Source: Stentor roeselii
Taxonomy: Eukaryota; Ciliophora; Heterotrichea; Heterotrichida; Stentoridae
NCBI GenBank assembly: GCA_006503475.1
Contig: RSEH01000219.1
Location: 1-64,000 of the forward strand
Length of the DNA: 64,000 nucleotides
Reading direction: 5' to 3'
The first letter of the stretch is position 1, and each line of letters starts with the position of its first letter. Below are positions 21,236 through 33,800 of the stretch, in pieces. A program made the position numbers and the translations under genes. The notes under the pieces were generated by a model. That model was not told where the DNA came from, searched no databases, and saw only the letters and a program-made list of their open reading frames with translations.

Positions 21236-22525
21236 ATGGATCTACTCGCGAGTGTTCTGGACAAAAAGAGCAAATGCAAGAAATGTTCAAAGTCCTTCAA
21301 ACTCACTTCAAAAAGGAGAAAATGTGTTATTTGTGGTAAGAGATATTCAGGGTTCATTTACTGTGCAACTTGCAGTGTCAAAGTCAGAGTTGCAGGTGTT
21401 TTTTCTTCTAAGAGATATTGCGTGGACTGCAAGAATCGAGAAGAAAGCAAAACATCTGCAACTTCTACATTAAAAAATTCATCAAATAGTCTTGAAGAAG
21501 CCATCGCTGATCTGAACATCTCAGAAGAAGAAGTAAAAAACAACCGTCAAAGCATAGTCGACGTGGTAAACACATTGACATCCGGCATCAAGCGACTTCC
21601 CAGGGCCGAAAGCGTAAATTTTAAATAGTTCCATCGTGAGGTATCTCGAAATCTTCAACTAATCCAAAGCAGTCCCTTAGACCACTACGAGATCCTATCC
21701 AAGCTCGGAGAAGGTGGTGCTGGAAGTGTATTCCTCTGCAAGCGTAAAGAAGACAACATAAATTACGCAATAAAAAGAATCCAAATAAAATCTCAAAAAG
21801 AAAGAGACGACATCATAAATGAAATAGTTCTAACCAAGATGAGTACCTGTTCCAACATAGTAAATTATTACGAGTCTTACGAATTCGACGGTTTTCTCTG
21901 GCTTGTTGTTGAGCTGATGATGGGGAGCCTGACAGACCTGATCCTTTCAAGATACCGAGGACTGACCGAAAACATCATCAGGTACATTTTACGAGAAGTC
22001 CTTCTAGGTCTAAAAGTAATGCACGATCAATACAGAATTCATCGTGACATCAAGTCTGACAATATTCTCATTTCCATCGATGGCTCCGTCAAACTTGCGG
22101 ACTTCGGCTATGCCGCTCAACTCACCTGCGAACAAGATGTCAGGAAGTCAGTCGTCGGGACTCCCAGTTGGATGGCTCCTGAACTCGTGACTGGCTCGCA
22201 GTATGGAGTCAGTGTCGATATCTGGAGTCTTGGAATCGTTGGAATCGAATGTGTCAAGGGAGAACCGCCTTATTTAAGTGAAAGTCCTATGAGGGCTCTT
22301 TATTTGATTGCAACTCGACCTCCTCCTACTGTTTCGGAAAATGATGGATGGAGTCAGGATTTTAGGGAGTTTATTGCAGCTTGTCTTGTTAAGGACCCCA
22401 GGACTAGACCTTCTTGTGATGTTTTAATGGAACATCCACTTATGAGGGCTGTTGTGCAAAGTGATAGACATGAGTTTTCTGAATTGCTACAGACTTGGAG
22501 AGCTAGGAAGAAGTCAAAGCAGTAG
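21236..22525 (+). CDS. FYVE-like zinc finger fused to a PAK/STE20-type kinase, one 15-nt intron
   Basis: Exons 21236-21613 and 21629-22525 give 424 aa. The intron (21614-21628, GTAAATTTTAAATAG) carries the only in-frame stop; removing it joins ...RLPRAES to FHREVSRN... in frame. Residues ~12-68 have four CxxC pairs (CKKC, CVIC, CATC, CVDC) spaced like a FYVE-type double-zinc module. A kinase domain follows at ~146-408, with G-loop LGEGGAGSV, lysine in YAIKRI, HRDIKSDN, DFG, the PAK-like GTPSWMAPE and the helix PPYLSESPMRALYLI. All catalytic motifs are intact, so it should be an active Ser/Thr kinase. Usual PAKs carry a Cdc42/Rac-binding domain; here a putative phosphoinositide-binding finger replaces it, suggesting recruitment to endosomal or phagosomal membrane (inference). 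It sits between the two giant RNF213-like genes. Confidence 0.9.
21614..21628 (+). other. 15-nt intron in the FYVE-like/PAK gene
   Basis: GTAAATTTTAAATAG, phase 0. It contains the only stop between the zinc-finger frame and the kinase frame, which are the same frame on both sides. Length and ends match the tiny introns of heterotrich ciliates. Confidence 0.92.
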
Positions 22526-22839
22526 TTAATAGAGTTGATTAGGGTTTATTGGATTTTGGAGACTTTTTAGGAAGATGGGTTAGGGGTACTTGATGAAGGT
22601 TGTTAGAGATTAAGGATAGGTATTAGATGAGTTTTAAGAGTTTAGAAGATTTCTTTAATTTGAGTCTTTAATCAGGATTTATATTGATGTTAATACAATT
22701 TTCCTTCTAATCTAAGATTTTTACTAATATAATCAAATCAATATGATAAAATTCTATATAGAATAATACTAGATTCAACTATAATATTCTTTCAAAAAAT
22801 TTCCGAAAATCTCAAGTATCCACCTTATTAAAACCAAGG
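22526..22839. other. Convergent 3' gap between kinase and membrane-protein genes
   Basis: 314 bp between converging genes. The left half, just after the kinase stop, is G-rich and C-poor on the plus strand (GGGTTTATTGGATTTTGGAG and similar). The right half is AT-rich without pattern. No gene or repeat is visible. Confidence 0.5.
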
Positions 22840-23526
22840 TTATTCTAAGCTAGTATTGATTCCTTGGGTAAAATCATGAACTTTCACATCACGATTAGGA
22901 GGTAATACATTTCCATATGCCAAAGACACATCCTGAGCAGGCCAAGCCTGAACTTCCTTAACTTCCACAGTATCAATAACATATGTAATTGAGCTATCTG
23001 GGTCAGGCGTAGTCCCTTCCAAGACCATCTCGCCTTGTACATCAAAACAATAAATTTCTCCAGTTTTTTCCCAAAGAATAAGTCTTTTAGCGACGCAGTA
23101 GAATGACCAATCCCAGATCATTCCGAAGGGTAACAAAAAACCTTCAACAGCGAACCTCGATAAATCTTTTTTTAAATGCATTGACAGATAGAAACGGATG
23201 ATCATATCAAGAGGCCAGAATATTATGATAACCTTTTGTAGCAAAAGCATCTGAAGTATTGTTTTTTGACAGTTCTTGCAATACTTGATTAGAAAAAGTA
23301 GTTTCAAGGTAAGAACTATTGAAAGAAAGAAGATGATTATGTCTGATCAACAATTACTTAAGACGTAATTGAGGAGAAGGTAATTTAGCTCAGGAGTCAC
23401 AAGGTGAACGTAGGAAATTATTGAGATAAAGAAAAACCGGATACCGTCGAAGATCAGTTTGGTTTCTATGAAGTCATAAGGACTTTCGCTTTCTATCACT
23501 TACAAGCATAGGCATAAACTTTTCAT
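22840..23526 (-). CDS. Small multi-pass membrane protein with two 15-nt introns
   Basis: Exons on the minus strand are 23504-23526, 23358-23488 and 22840-23342, giving 218 aa. The first intron (23489-23503) reads GTAAGTGATAGAAAG and the second (23343-23357) GTAATTGTTGATCAG. Splicing removes in-frame stops and creates one frame from MKSLCLCFESPYDFIETK onward. About four hydrophobic helices follow (around IRFFFISIISYVHLV, NIIIFFLSIVLTLKLLFLI, MLLLQKVIIIFWPLDMII and FLLPFGMIWDWSFY). A polar, acidic C-terminal tail of ~80 residues ends in TSLE. Family not recognised. The topology suggests a small integral membrane protein with a cytosolic tail. The first exon is only 23 nt. The intron-1 acceptor AAG is less typical than TAG/CAG, so the start is a little less certain. 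Confidence 0.7.
23343..23357 (-). other. 15-nt intron 2 of the membrane-protein gene
   Basis: Minus strand GTAATTGTTGATCAG. It spans an in-frame TGA and restores the frame into the hydrophobic helix that begins NIIIFFLSIVL. Confidence 0.85.
23489..23503 (-). other. 15-nt intron 1 of the membrane-protein gene
   Basis: Minus strand GTAAGTGATAGAAAG. Removing it lets the ATG at 23526 read through. Without it the frame stops at the TAA formed by the donor. Confidence 0.7.
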
Positions 23527-24861
23527 TTAATTTCTAAAATGGTATACTGGGTGGTATTTATTATAGTTTCAGGGAGATTTAGTTGATCATGTTGAAATAG
23601 GGAATCTAGATTTATGAATGAATTTAAATTATAGATCTTATTACAATAGTTTTCCTGCAGTTTTCAAATATACTTAAAGGATCATTTATAAAATCTGGAA
23701 CAATTTATAATGAACTTATAAGGGAATGCAGGAATATTAGGATATAACTAGGAAAATTTTAGCATTTTTCAATATAAAAAAGTTATGTTATAAAGAATTA
23801 AATTTAATCGAGAATTTTTAGGACTTTTTAGAAGTTATTTTAGCTTTGATAGGTAGCCTTATAAGATATTCAAGAGAGTTAAACATTGAACGATTGAAGT
23901 AAGAAAAAATTGCTATATAATCCAAGTACATTAATTATAATTTTTATATCTGAAAATATTTAAAGTTTGACCTAAACAGTGAGAGAATGTAAAAATAATA
24001 TATCATATAAACAAAAATGTATAAATATTCATTATTGAATTTATGGTAAAATCGATATTCATAAGGCACTATTAATTCTAAAAAAAATCAAGTTAAGTCT
24101 TTCTCTATAATCATTTGCTAAAAATCTTATTATTAAAGTTATTATGAATATTTGATAAGATTACCAAATTTATATACATCTAAATAGCATATTTTTAAGA
24201 ATAAGATCAACTTCAGGAAAGTGTATTTAAGAGCAGAATATTAAAAGATTAGTTCAACTTTAAGAAATTCTTTATGAAGACCATAATAGGATTGTATCAA
24301 CTTCAAAAAAGCTTTATAAAGAAAATAATATTAGATATTTCATCAACTTCAAGAAAGTCCTTATAAGCAAAATAACATTAGAGATTACATCAACTTTAAG
24401 TAAGTATATATAATCAAAAAGGACAATCATCTAAAGCAAACCAAATTGTTTCTTGATGAAAATGAGCATGTCATAGAAATTCTAATTAATTTCCAATACA
24501 ATATCCTTCTAAATGCTTTCTTTTCCTTGAATAAAATTACAAGTCTCCTAACTCATTCAAAAATCAAATAAAACCCACCAAAGATGAACCAAAGAACTTC
24601 AAATCAGCCTTCAAAGAAATAAGGCTTGTATATAAATCTATATAAAAATATAAAATGGTTGACTTCTGATAACAAAAGCAAGCAAAAACTATAATCTGAC
24701 TGATTTGGCTAATACGAATCTTAATGAAGCTCTGAATAGTTGGATTCAAAGCTGAAAATCCCTAGCCAAAGGCCTAAAATGCCAGACCCAACAAAAAATC
24801 CTTTAATCTAATCTTCTAACAATAGCTTAAACATATTTCCCAATTAAAATCTGGCTTATAA
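23527..24861. other. 1.3-kb AT-rich intergenic region
   Basis: Divergent gap between the membrane-protein gene and giant gene 2, very AT-rich, with stops in all frames. It contains a degenerate tandem repeat (24206 to ~24435, listed separately). The last 300 bp before 24862 are C/A-rich and G-poor on the plus strand, like other leaders here. No RNA gene was recognised. Confidence 0.55.
24206..24435 (+). repeat. Degenerate tandem repeat, five units of about 43-47 bp
   Basis: Units start at 24206, 24253, 24296, 24342 and 24389. Each opens with ATCAACTTCAAGAAAGT or a close variant (TTCAACTTTAAGAAATT, ATCAACTTTAAGTAAGT), followed by an A/T-rich part with AAAATAATATTAGA. Copies differ by several bases, so the array is old. 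It lies upstream of giant gene 2. Function unknown; it could be a minisatellite or a spaced binding-site array. Confidence 0.75.
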
Positions 24862-27800
24862 ATGAGTGATCCAGATCAAACGAGCGAGCGCAGCGAGCCC
24901 TTAAGAAAAAGATCAACAAGTTGGAGCGAAGACCGAGTCCAAATGATAACCTCATGCAAGAGAGCAGCTGAAAGGTACAACGCTGACTTCCAGGATGGCC
25001 TGAGTTGGCAAAGTGTCTTCTTTTACGCATTCCTTGGTGACTATCCTGAGATCTGCCAAAAAAAAGTGGAATTCGTTAAAGATTCAAGAGTTTTTGAAGG
25101 AATTGGACAGATTTTTAAAGTAGTCTTGAGCCTTTCGGCCTTTAAGTATGTGGAAAGCTTGACTGACCAGGAGATGGCGATTGACTTTTTAGTTGATATG
25201 GGGAAAGGAAAGTTTTTTATACATAAGAAGACAGAGAAGTGCCTGGTGGTTTATTCAGAAATGACTTGTTCTTTGGGGTTGATTGGGGTTGTTGTTGTGG
25301 AAGATAGAGATGACTTTGGATTTGAGTTAAAAGTTTTTGTTGAATGTGGTTGGAGCGGAAGTGATTCGGGATTTGAAATGGACCTGGAAAAGTTTTGTTG
25401 TGAAAGAAGAAAGATTGTAAAATTTGAAGACATTCAGTTCGAAAGTGATGTTATTACATTTGAGGATCGGAAGTATTATCCTGGTATTATCAAAGGCTGG
25501 AGGACAAGTGGCAGAGCTCAAGAATTTCAATCAAATGATTCGAATCAAGCTCTGAAATATTTAAAGAATGAAAATACAGGCATGGAACTAAGGACATGTA
25601 AAGGAAATGAATTAGTGAATCAACTTGATATCGATATCAACAACTTCAAGGAAAAGTTTATGCAAAACTGTGAAAAGTACCGAAAGTCAACAGAGCGTGA
25701 TACAAGAGACCTGAAATCATTCAGGAACCTTTTCATTGAATGGCATCAGAAAGAGTTATCAGGAAGGAAAAGTGAAGTAGACATCTATGAAGGGTTTGGA
25801 GCTATCTGGAGAATTAAGATTGATCTTGAAATTCTAAAAACCTTGCAAGCATTGAACGAGGACCAGTTTTTACTTTACCTTAAAGAGTTTATAAAGTTCA
25901 GTCAAGGTTTTATCATTCAAGACCCTGAACTGTTTTATCGCCTTAACGAAAAAAGCAATGATGATCTGATTTTTTCAATGCTGACAATCAAAGGATCATC
26001 GCTTAAGTCAGTCTTAGCTGCCATATACATTGATTACGATGCAAGTATAAAGTTCTATCATACTATAAAATTTGCATACTTTTGCGATGCATCAGACATC
26101 GAAGAAAAAATAAAAGTACTCAGAAAAAATCATTTCCATAAAAGCATCAATAACATATTTGGTAGACAAGGACTAAAATCACTTCTTTTCATTGAAAGGA
26201 ATTTAAGACTTATTCCAACATTTGACCTTAATGCTCCGATAAAAGAAAGGAAATCAAAAAAAGTTCATCTTTTGTATTTGAACATAAAAAATCAGGATAT
26301 TTTCATGAAAAATAAAAAAATAGTTATGAAAGACAGAATACAAAAACTACTTTTTTTCAGTAAAAATGAACTCTATGTGAATAACCAAGGCCAAAGAGTA
26401 TATATTCTGAAGCGGGAATACGATATTCTAGAAAATAGTGAGTACTATATGCAAATGAATTGGAATTCAGATACGAGAAATCATCAGTTCATTGAAAAGT
26501 TTAAGAAAAAGCGTAAACTTGAAAACAATTCATCTTCAGAATTTTTGTTCGATGTTGAATTTGTGCAATCAGAACAGGAAAATAAAGTTGAGGTGCCTGG
26601 AAAAGCAATATCTGATAAATTTGAGCAGTTATTTTATTATATGTTGGCCATTAAGACTGAAGAAGAAATCGAAGACTTATTAAAATCATTCCTTTCACTG
26701 ACCGAAAAGGAAGAAACTACAGAAGCTGAACTTAAGTATTATCAAGAGGAAATCGTGAATTTTGTAGACAAAAAAATAGAAAATAACTTAGAAAAGGATT
26801 ATCAAAAAACATTTAATCAACTTTGTGTCTTGTCAGTTGTAACTATCTATCCATTCGATTGCAAACTAAGTGAATCTTCTATTATAAAATTAGTATTCAG
26901 TATAAAGGAATGCAGTGGTCAGCACCTGGTCTACTTTAGATCAAAAACGCATTTTGACCAGGCGATCATAGGCTTGGTGAAGACTTTCATCCAGTACGAG
27001 CAGACCAGTGGCGAATTCGCGCAGTTGTTTGATACCTTCGAAGACTATAACTACCTCAGATCGGCATTAAAAACATATGTCAAGCTGCATCATCATAAAG
27101 GCCTAGAAATCAAATTAGATACTCTTAAATGCTTTTTGTCTTATTGTAAACTGTTCACTCGGAAGCAGACTGAGGGATTCGTCAGGTTTTTATTTGGTTA
27201 TATCAAAAACCCAGTGATTAAATCATCGTTGATACCAGAGACAGTTTTTATTCTGCAACTAGCTGACGAAAGACAAGAATTTATCAATAGTTCTTTAAAA
27301 GATTTCAAACCGCAACTGAAAGATTTGGCAAAAATTTTGAAAATTATCGAGAAAAAAAATATTGTTAATGAATTTTCAGAATCTGTTGAATTTAGGAACT
27401 TGATTCAAGAGTTTCTTGAAGATCAGTCACTTTTTAATCAAAGTAATCTTCCAGAAATGAAAAAAATACTTAGATTCATTATAAAAAACAGCAAAATCCT
27501 AAAAATTGATCTAATAGTTCAGATAGAAAAACTTTTCATTAATTCAGCTTTTTGTGAATCTGTTGATTTATTCTACTTGTTTTCTGAAGAAAGAGCTGAA
27601 GTTTTTAAAAAATGGGTTGACCAAAAACCTTCATCAGCTATAGACATCCAGTTTCTTGAAAAAATCGACAAAGTTATTGCAAGAGCCCCTGAGGAGAATC
27701 AATTTGATATTTCAATGAGTGTTATTTCGAAGATTGAGAAGAGTAAGTTGTTTAAGATGATGCCCTGTGTTGAAAATTGTAGTTCTAATGTACTTAAGGG

Positions 27801-30800
27801 ATCATTTAAATCAATCTTTACCTCAAAACTGTTAAATCAAGGAAATCATAAAACAACTCTCCTGGACCTTATAAGCCTAAGTGAAAAATATAAAGAATGT
27901 TCTCTATTTCAAGACCTGTTGATAGAAGCCAAGAATCTCTTTCGCCCTTCAGAAGATGAATTAATTGAGCACATACTAAAAAATCCATCTAGAAGCAGTT
28001 TCCTGTTCATATTCATCCATGGAGGTTATTTTCGTCTCTATCCTGAACTTTTTTCAGGTCTATCAAACTGCTTGAAATCATTCAGAAACCAACTCAAACT
28101 AAAAACATTAGATTTTTCCACATTTGCAGCAATTCAAAATCACTCCAAATCAGAGAGCATGGCTTTCGAGGATTATCTCAGGACTGTCTTTCCAAATTCA
28201 AAAAAAAGGCGAAAACTTTTCAGAGTCTTCAACGAGTTAGAAGAAAAAATAACAGAAATCAATAAATTTTGCAAATTTATGAAAAAAATTGTTTTTAAGT
28301 CAACATCAGAAAATCCTGAATTAGTGAAAAAAGTTCAAACTTTTGAATCTTTTTTGTTTAAATGCTCTTCGATAAGCGTCGGTGACTTGAAACTACCTGC
28401 TGAACTTCAAGGACTTTATCAACTTTTTGTTGAAATTTCGGTGCCGATGACTTCTAAGCTTTTTATTAGTCTGATGAAAGAGATATCACCTTTTTATAAA
28501 GGAAATTATGAGGAACTACTTAGAAAGAGTCTTGAAAGATTTAAAGAATTTGGAAGATTTATGAATAAAATATTTTCTTGTAGCAGTTTGACGATAGACT
28601 CACTGATTAGGGCATTTTATTATATTCCTGATGAAGTGACACTTAAAAAAGAATCGAATATTCTCACCAAGTATTTACCAGAGAGTAGCTCAAAAAAGTT
28701 GAGAAGAATAGAAAGAAATTTTTTGGAAACATTTAAGATGATTATTGATTTTTCAAAGGTTCAAACTCTCATTGTATCGATTGAAGCTTGCTATAAAATC
28801 CTTGGGTTTTTAAGTAATCCTCTGAAAAAGTATAAAAATTTAAATCAGATGATTTTTACTTCAGAGACTATGTTTCTTTTAGTTACTTTATCAAATGAAG
28901 GAATTAACCGACTGACTACTGAAAATATTGAAGCTGTTAACATTTTTTTCACAGTTGTTTCTGAAAATCATTTCATTATAAGACTTGCTAGGTCCATAAC
29001 AGCAAATTTTTTAGCATTTTGGGAAGAACATGCAATTAATTCAAAGTATCAAGAAATATCCACAGAAATTATAAGAAAATTTATTAATGTTTGTGCTTTT
29101 TTCAAAAATCTGCCGAATGTCCCTGAAAATTTGAAAGATTATTGTGATAAAGTCATAAATTTGATGAATTCCAATCAATTCTCTACTATCATTGAGGATA
29201 TTCTTGAATGTAGACCATGTTCGACACTGTTAAAAGACTGGATAAGATTTGATAATAACTTCGATCTTTTGGATATTTTTGTGATAAAGAAAATTTGCAT
29301 GGAATCTAAATTATCAATAAGAAGAATCGGAGGTAAATTTGAAGTTCAGCTTATTTTCACTATTGATGAAGACAAATTATCGGATATTATTGATTTGAAA
29401 TTAATTAAAAGACTTAGAGACAAGGCATTAGTTTATAGTTACAGTTCTAATTTAAAATATCAAGAACTTTTTGAAGAGGAACTTTCAGAAATTTTTAAGA
29501 GTTTTCTTGATTTCGCTGATAAAATCTGTGATTTCATTAAAATTATTAAAAAGTTAAACAAGACACTTTTCAGAAATAAATTAAAGTCTCAGTACCAGTT
29601 TTACTTTAAAAATAAAAGTTGCGAGAGACTCAAAATAAAACTCTTAAAACTAATGAATCTTCTAAAAAATGAATGGACTCCAAGCCTGAGAGAAATAAAA
29701 GAAAAGTATTATAATATAAACTTTTTAACCTCTGAAAATATTCTTCAAGTTGATGAATTTATATTTGATCAAAATCATGAAAACTTAATTGAAATATTAC
29801 CGCTTCTAAACTATATGCAAATCGAAATTCCAGAAATCAAAAAAGAAAATATAAATCCTCCAGATTCAATGAAAGAAAGATTAAAATACATAGCGAAATT
29901 TTTAGAAGACCTTAAATATCAACCAAAAGAATTCAGATTTTCTTCAGATCATATAGAAAAAAAAGTGAATTTAACCCCAGGCTCAATTTTAGTTGCAAAC
30001 ACAGAAGTCATTTATGCAGGAATACTCACAATATATTCAATCTATTCCACGATTCTTCCTCGTGATGATATTGTCTTCTTTTGCCACAGAACTTCTAAGT
30101 GGAAAAAAATAAAGTCTTTTCTATTCAGATCGTTATTGAATTATCGTCAAGAAATTTTTAGTTTGATTAAACCAGAAAATCTTTGCTTGAAATACCAAAA
30201 TAAAATTTTAGAGTTATTGAAAAGAAATTACGACCATGAGAACCAGAGACTTTACCTTGCAATTGTGACAAATGATCAAACATGTTTTTTGGTATCGGAA
30301 CTTAAAATGTTGCTTTTTAAAATAGTCAGGATTCACTCATATAATATTCTAAAAGATCAGCAAATAAAAAAGATGGTTCAAGATGCTTGCCCAAGAATAG
30401 AAATCGTTAGATCTACATACCCAGGACTTGGGAAATCAACTTATATCACTGAATTAGGGATAAAAGAAGGTAAAAAAATTTATGATATACAAATAACTGG
30501 GGCACTTGAAGAAGTTAATGAAATCATTCAGAAATATATTCACATTCCCAAGTCGATTATCAAATTTAGTATTAATAAACTGCCTGCTCCTCAGTTTATC
30601 AACGAATTAATTTTCAAACTCGCGATATTCCCTTCATTTGGGTTTGCAAATTCTATTTATAGGTTACATGAGAGTTCAAATGTAGTTTACGAATTAGGTT
30701 ATCACAAAAATGATAACTTTAGTGAAGTTGAGATGTTTAAATATATAAAATGTGTGCAGATACCTGAATTTGACATAAAAAACATAAAGTTATACCCGGA

Positions 30801-33800
30801 AATAAACTATGTCTGCAGAAGTCTAATAGCTTTAACAAACTTATCAATAGAAAAGACAGATATTGACCCAAATGTCACAAATGACTCACAAGGCTCAATA
30901 ATAGGATCTTATATGTATGTGATAAAAAAATACTTGATGTCAGAATCAACAGAAGTAAAAAATTTCCATAAACTTAACGCTTTAATCAGAGTGTTTTTCA
31001 CTTTACTCCAGAATTTAAATCAAAGTGTATTTTCAGCTTATGCTCTGGAACAGTATCGAAAACATAATCGTGCAGATATTAATACGTTTAGTGGGTTAAG
31101 ATCATTTATAATACAAATATTATGTAATACAACAAAGAAACTTATGATAAATCAAAGTAATCAATTAGAAATACAAACAAATAACATACGGGAGTATAAA
31201 TGTGTTGATGAATTGACCATATTAATTTCAAAGTCAGGTTATTTATGTGGGCTTCTGCCTTCCTCTAATTTAAACCAAGAAAAAATCGAAAGATTTAAAA
31301 TTTGTCAGAAAACTTTAAAAAACCTGAAACCAACAAAAAATCAAGAAAATTTGATAGACTGGGTTGAAAGAGGTGAAAACTCAAATACAGTTGAATTTGA
31401 TAACAACCATAGTGAATCTTTAACAGTAGAACTATTAAATCTTTACTCAAGACAAACACTAATATTTGACAATCTTAATGAAGATTCCGAGTTTATAAAA
31501 AAAAGACTAGAAAAAGTTACAGCGACTGATTATGTCGTGACTTTTGACAATTTCATGAAAATGAACATTATAATGTCAAGGTGCGTCTCCAACATCCCCG
31601 TCATTCTTGACGGGGAGCCAGGCTGTGGCAAGACAAGCCTGCTGAAGTTCTTAATCGAGCAAGTTTTGCACGAAAGACTGATAATCATACATCTCCACCC
31701 TGGAGTTTCAAGGGAATCCATGAATAATGAACTAAAACTTGCCAATACTGAGGCAAAAACAACAAAAGACCTGAGATATTGGGTGCTATTTGATAACTTC
31801 AATAGAAGTGATTTTGTGACAGATATCGTCGTGTTAATATGTGAGAGAAAGTCAATATTTAAGCTAAGTCCAAAGCTGGTGTTAATCGGTTCCTACAGTC
31901 AATATAACGTTAAAAGTTTAAGATATCACAGAGATGACATACAAGTTAATAACAATAATACCGTGCATTTGAATAATACAAATAAGGACATACCTGATAA
32001 AGCAACTGAATTCATTCTGAAATTTGAAGCTATCACTGGAGAGAACCTAAAACACTACGTGAGAAGTTTTTTACAACGAAAAAACCTGGAAAATATCCAA
32101 ATGTTCACCGAGTTAATCTGCATGGCTCATAGTTTTTTACAAGATCGAGAGACAGTCGGTATGAGAGACATTCATCGTTTTACCTCTCTTTATCAGTGGT
32201 TCAAACTTTCAATCCCCCTCAGAAAGAAGTACAAACTCATTACTCCCATTAAGGAATACCACAAGAATAAATCCAAACTAAAACAACATAAAAGTCTCAA
32301 GTCAATATTTCCTGGAGTTTTATCTTTTTTCCATTGTTATGCGTTGAGGATCCCTGATAGAGACTCAAGAGAATCATTTAAAAAAGCAGCTTTTTCAGTC
32401 TTTCAGCAGTTTGAAGACTCGCTCAGTCAAGAAGTCATTGAATCCCTGGTCAGACATGAACAGCTTGACTTGGCCAGTCGGATGACTTTGCCAGAAGGAG
32501 TGGCTTGGACTGACTCATTGATTGAGAATGTTTTCGCTGTTGTTCCTTGTATTTTCAGCAAAGTTCCTGTTGTTTTATGTGGAGAACCTGGATGTGGAAA
32601 AAGTTTGGCATTGGAAATTGTTGCTTTAAGTTTCAAAGGAATAAAGAGTAATGATAAGTATTTTAAAACTCTTCCTGAGTTGATGGTTTTTTATTACCAG
32701 GGATTATGTCAAGAGATTCAAGAAGTTTTTATTTCAGCTGAAGAGAGTCAGGGAGAATTTAAGGAAATTTTGTCAGTTGTCTTGTTTGAAGAGATTAACT
32801 TGCTTGAGGATGAATCGGGTAAATTAAGCATCTTGAATAGTTTACTTGAGTATGAGAACCTAAAAGTTGCATTTGTTGCTCTTTCTGTTGAAAGACTTAG
32901 TCCTTTATACGAGAATAAGGTTTTATGTTCTGTAAGACTTGAGTTTGATTATAAAGAACTGATGAACCAAGCGAAAGATTTTTTCAAACTTTATGTGGAA
33001 GATGCAGATCTGGAAAAGTATGAAGAATTTATTTTTTATCTTATTAGAGGGTATCTTTCCATAAAACAATGGATAAGCCAGCAACAACACCCGGAGTTAT
33101 TAGGACTTTATGATTTTTACCGTATTATCCAGTATTTTTCTCGAGAATTAAAAAATTTGCATATTGTTGATGCCAGAGCATTACTTCAACGAGCAATTAT
33201 CAAGAACTTTCCTCCTTTCCCCTTTAATATCATCTCAAGTTTCTTTGAAGAAATCTTCGCTGGTCATCATCAGAGGCTTGGGGTATTGGATTTGTTGGTT
33301 GACGATCTTCAGAATATGAAGAGTAGAACTTTGATGGTTATTTGTTCTCAAAATGTTTCAATGTATTTTAGGTCAGTAGTACTTGAGCATTATTTCAACA
33401 ATTATTACTTCATACTTGGGAGCTCATTTGAGAAAGATAGAAATGATGATGTGAAAAATATTGCAATTTTGAATGATATTGTTAGATGTGTTGAAGAAGG
33501 GGTGCCGATTGTATTGCAAAATTTAGATAATATCTACAGGTCTTTGGTTAATCTTATTAATGATGACTTTCTTGTTCGGGATAAAATAAAGAAATGGAAT
33601 ATCAACTTGGGAAGTTCCAATAGGATTTGCTTTGTGCATGAAAACTTCAAGGCGATAGTGATGCAAGAAAATGATAAGAAGTTACTACAAGCCACGAGCA
33701 AATCCTTTTTGCAAAGATTCGAAAAGCATCACATTTTACTTAAAGATTTACTTGACCCAGGAGTAATATCAATGACTCATGATATCATCAGTTGGGTAGA

